Translations under genes and position numbers: made by a program
Origin: Tridacna crocea
Lineage: Eukaryota; Mollusca; Bivalvia; Cardiida; Cardiidae
DNA length: 64,000 nt
Assembly (NCBI GenBank): GCA_943736015.1
Contig: OX031060.1
Location: forward strand, 26,055,231-26,119,230
Reading direction: 5' to 3'
Notes under the pieces: generated by a model
What the model was told of the DNA's origin: nothing
What the model saw: only the letters and a program-made list of their open reading frames with translations
Database searches by the model: none
Shown here: piece by piece, positions 56,086 through 64,000 of the stretch
How the letters are laid out: every line of letters begins with the position of its first letter
Position numbering within the stretch: position 1 is the first letter of the stretch

Positions 56086-56564
56086 AGATATCTCTTTTTT
56101 CAAATACATTTTCGTAGACATACATACAGACAGACAACCGAACTAGAAGTCAAACAGATAGACGGACGAAAAGACAATCTAGCGGACAAGTAGCTAGACA
56201 TGGCAGACGAGGACGGAAACGATAGTGACCAAGGTTTCGTGTTATTTCTTGGAAATGTCCACTTGAGATCTCCGAGACAAATTGCTACTCAAAAGAAAGC
56301 CCTGCTTTTCAATTTCTTTCTTTCTCTCTATGTTATTTATTCCTTTAGTTTTGTCATAAAAAGGGACAAAAAGACAGACTCAAGGACAAACTGTCTGAAA
56401 GCCTGACCAAATGACAAACTGTTTTAGGACACATCAAATGACGGATTGTTAGCAAAAGAGACCCAAATCCGGACTGTCATAAATACAGACAAAAAATCTA
56501 AAGAAACTGAAAAATATCGGAATGCAAAATGAGATGTAGGGAAGAACTGCAAAGAGTGCTTTCC

Positions 56565-56700
56565 TGGAGTTTCTTACAACAGTACACCAGCACCATTTGG
56601 TTTAGCCAATCAGAATTTGTCTTCCTTTCAAATTTAGAAAATTCTGGAGAATAAGACCAAGAATGGTTTTAAGAATGATTGGTGAATTTAGAGCCTGTTT
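56565..56700. mobile_element. Partial fold-back MITE, GTATTCACCAACC family
   Basis: TTTGGTTTAGCCAATCAGAA and AATGATTGGTGAATTTAGAG match the second half of 30321-30522. Confidence 0.55.
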
Positions 56701-56790
56701 AACAGCATTTTGCCTTTTTCCCACACGATTTTTCTTTTTTTTTTTCTCTAAAGGTCATGAAAAACTTGGGATTGTGTGGTAAAGGTTTGA
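56700..56790 (-). mobile_element. Right half of a TTAA-hairpin MITE
   Basis: ACAGCATTTTGCC, TTTTTCCCACACG and GGGATTGTGTGGTAAAGG identify it. Confidence 0.5.
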
Positions 56791-58794
56791 TCTTATATCA
56801 TTTTATTCTTGTTTTTGTCGTGTTAATGACTGTTTTGACATAATTTCAGCTGTGCTGAGGTTTCCAGTGCACCTATTTCTACTTTTCAAGACCATTTCTA
56901 AGTTAGTCTTTCAACGACAATGGACTATGTCGGACATGAAAGACTGATGAAGAGAGAGGGAGCGAGGGGGAAATGTGAGAGAAAGAGAGAAAGAAAGAAA
57001 ATAAAAAGTGAGAGAAAGAAACAAAGAAAATAAAAGGGAGAGAGAGAGAGAGAGAGAGAGGATATCAATGAAAAAAAAGGGAGCCAGAGCTGGGGACAGG
57101 GGCACGACCAGGGCCTGTAAAACATGGCGTTTGCAAACATCGTGATAACCCTCATTCCTTACGTTTCAAATGCCTTTTTCCTACAAACAATTTTTCCTTT
57201 ATCAACAATGATCGCTTGTCTTTCAAAGCCAGTAATATTGCATGACAATTCTTGTTAATTAAGTGTTCATTTTTACAAGAAGAAATACGAAGAAAACGGG
57301 AGCAACTTCAAACAGATTTTTTTTCATCGGTCACTTCTTTTGTTCTCTTGGTTTCAACAGTTAGTACCCCCCAGGCTACGTCAATCAACACGCCATTACG
57401 GGCTTCCAGGGCTTAGTGTTTTGATTCTATATATAGTTGTTGGATGATTTTTTTTGTATTTGTTTTAAAACAGAATTTAAGTATTTGTTTGGTATCAAAG
57501 ACAGACGGGCGTACATGTATATGAATTACTTCCATGTAATCGTATAATTCAATCAACTAAGTAGAGTAGATAAAGACATGCTGAAATAAAGTAAAACATT
57601 TATTATTCTTGAATAACTGTTGAGGTGTCGACAAACCTCTGTTTCATTTTCAAAATGAACAAACCGCAGGGTCGTCTTGTAAATTGTGAATAAACCATTA
57701 AGCCTTACTTGGCATAAAGTTGAGCTCCAGAAAAGTGGTGTTCCTTTCACTTTGTAAGAGAGAGAGAGAGAGATTTTGGACTGAACTGTGAAAAATTAAA
57801 AACACTTTTTTCTTTAGATAGACTAGTGCATTATCCAAACAACCAAAGGGAAAAAGCAGACAAAATAGAGCACAGAGTTAAGCAGACAATATACACACAG
57901 AAGGATAATGGAACAGGTGATAAAACGCTGACATTGTAGATAACTTTATAAGGGCTACATGCAAAAAGGCATAAGTTCAAGGTACTCAGAAATACCAGAC
58001 TTTCCTCCTGGTTATTGGTTAAATATCTCTTCATTTAAAACAAGATTTCTTGAAACATTCACTTATTTGAACAGCGCCCCCACACTATTCATTCATTGCT
58101 CTAGGGCAAAATGATGAAAACAGGTACATGTACCTATATTCAAAAGCTACGCCAGGTGAAAAATACAGTAAAATTTATCCATTTTAAAGATTCGTATGGT
58201 ACAAATAGAGATGGTAGATTCATTTCAGTCAAAGTAATCGAAACATAAATAATACCCTATGTTTAACTGTAGTCTATCTTCAAATTAAAATGTATGTTGA
58301 AATAAAAATTAACACCCCCTTTATACACGGATTTGTAAATAAATACAATTGAACTACATAATCGGTATAACGCGCTGAATTGAGATATAATCAATGAAAA
58401 TTTCATCAAAGTCTATGTCCTCATTTAACAGGCATTTCGGAAAACCTTCTTGAACGTTTTTGTCTTCTTTTTCTATATTGGCTGTGTTTTATTACCTGTT
58501 CCATTACCCTTTTTTGTGTATATTGTCTACTTAACTCTAAGTTCTATATTTTCTGCGTTTTTACAGTCCCCAAGCCATATGTAAACCTGTGTTCAATAAA
58601 GTTAAAAATCAACATTTATTCTGTTCATTGCTGAGCAGACTCTACAAAAAAAATGACAAGAATTTGAGAAAAAGATGTTATCAACTTACACCATCAGATA
58701 AATGAAATGTTTAATGAACTGAACCAGTGTTAAAACCGAGTAGCAAATTTCTACCATCACCTTCTATAAGTACTTCAGAACTTTGATATATCTT

Positions 58795-60045
58795 TGTCGC
58801 GGACCGGGACATACAGATTAGGTTCTATCGGGCTTGCGTTTTTAAAAGAAGTAGATCCGCCCGGGGTTCTATAATATATGGTTGTTGCAGACTGGGACAT
58901 ACAACTTAGGTTCTATAGGGCTTGCATTTTTAAAAGAAGTTAATCCGCCCTGGGTTCTATAATATATATATTTGTTGCAGACCGGGACGTATACAGCTTA
59001 GGTTATATATGGGGCTTTTGTTGTTTAAAAGGAGTAGATCCGCCCCGGTTTCTATAATATATGGCTGTTGCAGAGCGGGACATACAGCTTGGGTTATATG
59101 GGCCTTTTGTTATTTAAAAGGAGTAGATCCGCCCCGGTTTCTATAATATATGGCTGTTGCAGAGCGGGACATACAGCTTACAGGTTCTATGTGGCTTGTG
59201 CTTTTTAAAAGGAGTAGATCCGCCCTTGGTTTATGTAATATGTGGTTGTTGCAGACCGGGACATACACCTTACGTTATATGGGGCTTTTGTTGTTTAAAA
59301 GGAGTAGATCCGGCCCGGGTTCTATAATACCTATAACATATTGTTGTTGCAGACCGGGACATACAGCATAGGTTGTATGTCGCTCAGTGTGTTTTTGAAA
59401 GAAGTAGATCTGCCCCGGGCTCTTTTATATATCATTCTTGCAGAGCGGGACATACAGCTTATGTTCTATGTGGCTTGTGTTTTTAAAAGGAGTAGATCCG
59501 CCCTGGGTTCTATATAATATATTTGTTGCCGACCGTAACATACAGCTTAGGTTCTATAGGGCTCGTGTTTTTAAAAGGCGTAGATCCGCCCTGCGTTTAT
59601 AATATGTAGTTGTTGCAGACCAGGACATACAGCTTAGGTTCTATGGGGGTTGTGCTTTTAGAAGGAGTAGACCGTGTTTTTTACAAGGACTAGGTCCGCG
59701 CTTGGTTCTATAATGTATGGTTGGTGCAGACCGGGACATACAACTTAAGTTATATGGGGCTTTTGTAGTTTAAAAGGACTAGATCCACCCCGGGTTCGAT
59801 AATATACGGTTGTTGCAGTGCGGGACATACAGCTTAGGTTCCATGTGGCTTCTATTTTTAAAAGGAGTAGATCCGCCCTGGGTCTATAATATATGGTTGT
59901 TGCAGAGTGGGACATACACCTTATATTATATGGGGCTTTTGTTGTTTAAAAGGAGTAGATCCGCCCTGGGACCGACCGTGTTTTTTACAAGGACTAGGTA
60001 CGCGCTTGGTTCTATAATGTATGGTTGGTGCAGACCGGGTATTTG
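58795..60045 (-). repeat. ~90-bp satellite, right-arm array
   Basis: About 14 units carry AGGAGTAGATCCGCCC and GACCGGGACATACAGCTTA, in reverse orientation to 47595-48530 and with more copies. Confidence 0.85.
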
Positions 60046-60236
60046 CTAAAAAAAATAACACAGTTCTGCTGAAAAAAAAGCACTATTTCCTCAGAAGCTT
60101 TATTTCATCATCGTGGCAATGTTCCATATTGAAAAACCATCCCTGATGCATGCCGCACACACATATAAGCTGAATCTAAGATTGTGATCCCTAGGAAATG
60201 TTGAGTAGTATACATCGACCCGGGATTCTATGCCCT

Positions 60237-60465
60237 TTATCCCTTTTCCATACGACAAAGTCTTACACTTGCCCAAATTGAAAGCACTTGCAGACGACAA
60301 AAAAATTGTGACTAAAAAATTGAAACATTAATTTAAAATAGTAGAAAAAATTGTGGGATAAGGAGAAAATGCTGATAATCAGATTTTTCTCCTTTTCTAT
60401 CGATGTTTTCAGAAGGCTTCTCCCTCCGGGTCGTAAAAACCAGGGATTGTTTTGTAAAGGGTTAT
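60237..60465 (-). mobile_element. TTAA-hairpin MITE in the right arm
   Basis: This is the mirror of 47170-47401, with the same worn hairpin and termini. Confidence 0.7.
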
Positions 60466-60867
60466 GTATTGTACACGAGTATTGCGCTTCCTTTGGGTCT
60501 AAACATACATGTATATTTTCATTTTTGTATGAAAATTACAAAAAAAAAAAAAATAGACGATATTCCTATTACAAATTTGCTGCAGATTTAGCAAATCAAA
60601 GTCCAATTTATTAGTTTTTTCTTCATCTGCTTCTTTTCTTCTTCTCCTTATCATCATTTTTAATCCCCTTTTTCTTCCTTTGATCAATATCCTTATCGTT
60701 CCTCTAATTCTGGACATTAAACAGATAAATGTAGGAAATAACATCTTCTATAGTGAGGGATTACCAGAACTATTTCTTTGGCATAATAAAGAAAACCTAA
60801 GTACATATTACCCCACCCGTATGGCCTTGTTCATTACCCAAGACGGTCGGAATTCAGACAATGCGTA

Positions 60868-62615
60868 AACAAGGCGACCGCTAAAATTCAAACTTTGAAG
60901 AAACAAGTCGGTTTTAAAGTAAGAGCTCGCGCAGAATATGAATATGATTTCTGTGCTAAAATTTACTGATGAATGTATACAATAAAATTTTTAAGTTTTC
61001 CTACAAGTTAACCTTTAGAACTAACGACCTGTTTTCGTATACCTTAATCTTTCAAGCTAATAAATGGAGATGAAAGCTATGTTTTTTTTTTCCGGATATT
61101 GACGATGTTGATTCCAGTTAAGATTCCCCTCTTTTTCTTTGAATGGAACTGGGTTATAAGAGGGGAGGTCACTCTCTATAATTTGAGCATTTGATCCCTT
61201 GGTCAAGTGATGAATTTAAAATAACGCAACATCATCCTGCCCTTTGCAGTAAAATGCCAGCTGACAACCTATAACTTCAAGAATCAGAACATATGGTGTA
61301 GTTAATGGACTTGCAGTCTGATCTTGAATCTAAACAGTCCATTCACGACATTTTTCCAAAAGAAAATTGCTTTGAAATATCAAAGATGGGTTTTTAAAAT
61401 GTGCTTGGAAGTCCATCTTAAATTATATAGCAGGATAATTGTTAACAGAAAGTCCGGTTTTTTCGATAAGTAATACGGGTATACATGTACGTATATTAAC
61501 CTTGCACTGGTGTGACTGATTTTAATGGTTGAAAAAAAGACCATTCCAGGGGCGGAAGTGACCGGGGGGGGGGGGGGGGGTAAACAATAAGGGAGAGTAC
61601 TCTTCATAAATAATAGATGAAGAGGTAGCACGAGTTTTCTCCCTTCGACCATAAAATCACAATGGAATCTGACGGTGACTGTTTCCAGACCCGAGACCGA
61701 TCCACAGCACTCTTGGTATTTAGGAGCTCTAATATTCTCCCGTTTGCTTTACTCCAGTCCAATTTTAATCTATTAAAAATCTATTTCCTTCCCTAGACCT
61801 ATTGTCCATTATCATGTTGGCAATTTGCCGTAGCTCTAGATCATTTGAAATTTGATTTTCTTATTACATGTAGTTGGCAGGTTAGGTCTGGAGGCCTACC
61901 TCAGATTTGGAAGGTAGCTCTGTTGTTAATTTTGTGGCTTTGTCTGGAATGCTTTACGCTCTAGCCCATAGTGGAGAAACAATCACAAGTATAAGGTTAG
62001 GGTTACCCTGTGCATTTAAAGGTGATGAGGGGTTTGTTAATCCTGTCTCAAGTTTGATTAGGGGGACCTAACTCCGAAACAGTAATTCTGAAGTACACGT
62101 AGTTTGTGACTAGTTGTGCTAGCAATGCTCAAATAAATAGACTAGACCCTTTTTTTTAAATAAATACCTACTACGTAACTACGTAACAGATATCTAGATC
62201 TACTGTAAGCGATCAACACTGTAGTCCAGCATTGCTGGACTTTCGACTACAGCCTTGATCAGAGAAAACGGCTGGAAATTATTTTGCTCTGGTATTACTC
62301 CGCACAGATTAAAGTTTTGCTTGTGATTTAAATTTACTCTTGTATATATGCATGACATGCAACTGACACAATATATGTCCAGGTACCAGCGTCAAATTGA
62401 AACACGAAACAGATGGACAACGGTCAATCGTAGGTTACCAGCTGGACATAGAACAGTAAACAGACTGTGATAATAACAAATTTGCGGAGAGTCCTCACAT
62501 TAACACCCGTTTTAAAGCAAGTTCCCAAAGAACCTGATAGCTCAGGAGTGCCAGGAATCGATTCCATTCTTCTGGGACTACCCGGGTCCGGCAATGGAAC
62601 CCACTGAGCATGATG
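60868..62615. other. Stretch without a supported gene
   Basis: No exon, RNA gene or element with clear ends is seen. A poly-G run lies at about 61563-61581. Confidence 0.4.
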
Positions 62616-62619
62616 AACC

Positions 62620-62817
62620 TTAACCCTTTACCAAACAACAAAATTTTAGACTGGTCCAAATTGAAAGCACTTGCAGACGACATTCATAACTCAGAAAATT
62701 ATATTTGTTTCTTGCAGGGTACATTGTGGGAAAAGGAGAAAATGCTGGTTACCACAATATTTTCTAAAGGTTTCTATCTCTGGGTATTAAACACCAGGGA
62801 TTGTTTAAAAGGGTTAA
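62620..62817 (-). mobile_element. TTAA-hairpin MITE, second arm deleted
   Basis: The left end is TTAACCCTTTACCAAAC, the right GGGTTAA, and GAAAATGCTGGTTACCAC is followed directly by ATATTTTC. Confidence 0.75.
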
Positions 62818-63067
62818 ATGTAAAGGTTCCATCTTCCCCCTAGTATTTTTTTTTTTATCTTTTAAGCATGACAATTCGGAAGCAATTTTCAGGGGGAAAA
62901 AGTAATAAAATCTCGAATTTGATGAATTATCATTGCGATAGAAAACATTGTGGAAGGATTTCATTTGTCAGGGTTTTATTTAGCTTTAATGCTTTTGAGT
63001 TTGATTTGTGAGATATTTGACACATTTTCAAAATTTTCAGAAGTTGTGTCCGAACAGCTTGTAGACC

Positions 63068-63269
63068 TGGGACCATATTCACCAACCATTCTTAAGAACA
63101 TACTTTGTCTTATTCTCCAGAATTTTCTATATTTGAAAGTAACACAACTTCTAATTGGCCAAACCATTTGGTTTAGCCAATCAAAGGTTATGTAACTTAC
63201 AAATTTAGAAAATCTTGGAGATTAAGACTGAGAACACTCTCAAGAATGGTTGCTGAATACAGGCCCCTG
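63068..63269. mobile_element. Fold-back MITE, GTATTCACCAACC family
   Basis: TGGGACCATATTCACCAACC pairs with GGTTGCTGAATACAGGCCCC around ACCATTTGGTTTAGCCAATC. Confidence 0.8.
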
Positions 63270-63554
63270 TTCTTCCTTCCTTGCAATTCTTTTTTACAAG
63301 AACTTCACACAACATTCACCTCATTCCACTGGCTCCTATACTACATAAGCATTGTGGAATAAATAAATTGTGGGTAAGAGAGATATTGCAATGTTCTTGC
63401 AAATGTGTGGGTAAGAAAATTGTTGCATTGTTCTTGCCAATGACTATCATCAATCCTTGGAAAAGAATTGCTTGAGTTATAAATTGAAGCCATAATCCCT
63501 GGATTGCAAGACATACACCTTATGAACTCTGCTGCTTGTCTTAAATTCTAGAGT

Positions 63555-63718
63555 CTAACTATTTACCACACAATAACAAATACTAAAATTGTCCAAATGA
63601 AAAGAATTTTATAGGCAGCATGTCCAATGTTGCTGAAGTGATGGACTTTGTCTTTGAGAGAGGAGAAAGCATTGTGGGGAAAGCAGAAAATTCTTGTTCT
63701 TTTCTCAAGAAGTTTTAA
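63555..63718 (-). mobile_element. TTAA-hairpin MITE, degenerate
   Basis: CTAACTATTTACCACAC and GCATTGTGGGGAAAG are recognisable; it abuts the next copy at TTAA. Confidence 0.5.
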
Positions 63719-63937
63719 CCCTTTACCAAACAATCCCTGGTTTTCACGACTCTGAGACAGAAGCCTTATGTAAACATTATGGGAAAAAAGAGAAAATGCT
63801 GGTAACTATTTTCTCCTTTTCCAACAATGTTTTCTACCCCGCTTGAATCAAATTTTTATTTTTGAGTTACTTTTTGTCGTCTGCAAGTGCTTTCAATTTG
63901 GAACAGTCTAAAATTTTGTCGTTTTATAAAGAGTTAA
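63715..63937 (+). mobile_element. TTAA-hairpin MITE
   Basis: Ends are TTAACCCTTTACCAAAC and GTTTTATAAAGAGTTAA; the hairpin is shortened. It shares its right TTAA with the next copy. Confidence 0.8.
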
Positions 63938-64000
63938 CCCTTTACCAAATGACAAAATTTTAGACTCATCTATATTGAAAGCACTTGCAGATGACAAAAT
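63934..64000 (-). mobile_element. TTAA-hairpin MITE, cut by the window end
   Basis: It reads TTAACCCTTTACCAAATGAC and runs to GCACTTGCAGATGACAAAAT at the last base. Confidence 0.75.

Larger units (their letters stand above)
56940..60867 (-). repeat. Right arm of the large inverted duplication
   Basis: It is the reverse complement of the left arm, minus 49167-53546 and minus 54571-54757. It ends at CGGAATTCAGACAATGC. It carries more units of the ~90-bp satellite. The spacer between arms is about 1.5 kb (55390-56940). Confidence 0.88.

Overview
The window is eukaryotic and most likely comes from a bivalve mollusc. It is AT-rich, full of interspersed repeats, and its only confident host gene is a spliced animal gene. 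The molluscan assignment is an inference from repeats resembling abundant bivalve families: elements that open with AAGAGGGCCAT and close with a CTCACC...GGTGAGCT hairpin, a CAGCCTGTGCAG repeat, and tRNA-derived SINEs. No search was run.

The main gene is a complete NUDC (nuclear distribution protein C) on the minus strand. Its ten coding exons lie between 42617 (ATG) and 4227 (stop). I reassembled a 335-residue protein with intact splice sites and consistent phases: an N-terminal domain, a charged coiled coil, an acidic linker, a CS (p23-like) domain and the conserved C-terminal helical domain. Introns take up almost all of the 38.4 kb. Intron 1 (about 18 kb) contains a second, same-strand reading frame at 36024-38237. 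It is a pogo/Tigger-type DDE protein with a C-terminal Cys/His-rich finger. Its third catalytic Asp is missing and it has a splice acceptor at its start, so it is better read as a domesticated or host-like gene than as a live transposase.

The rest is a dense mosaic of mobile DNA. The dominant family, with about 60 whole or partial copies, is a ~230-bp MITE. It has TTAA target sites, a ~13-bp terminal inverted repeat beginning CCC, and a ~60-bp central hairpin. These features fit a non-autonomous piggyBac-like element. Other elements include: a 1.67-kb hAT-like element with 8-bp target duplications (30576-32242); a 2.0-kb element with a 5-bp duplication inserted inside one of the MITEs (33425-35430); a 460-bp TTAA fold-back (34545-35007); minisatellite-bearing, Helitron/HINE-like elements with ~145-166-bp units (1-1788, 8208-10340, and a nested pair at 15281-18328); fold-back MITEs with GGTGAATACGGGCCC ends; and SINEs.

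From 46.8 to 60.9 kb the window is a large inverted duplication, with arms about 46789-55390 and 56940-60867. Comparing the arms shows which segments are insertions. A 4.38-kb element with ~145-bp inverted termini (49167-53546) and one TTAA MITE (54571-54757) are present in the left arm and absent from the right. A ~90-bp satellite also differs in copy number between the arms. 61.0-62.6 kb and 43.2-45.3 kb hold no gene that I can support.
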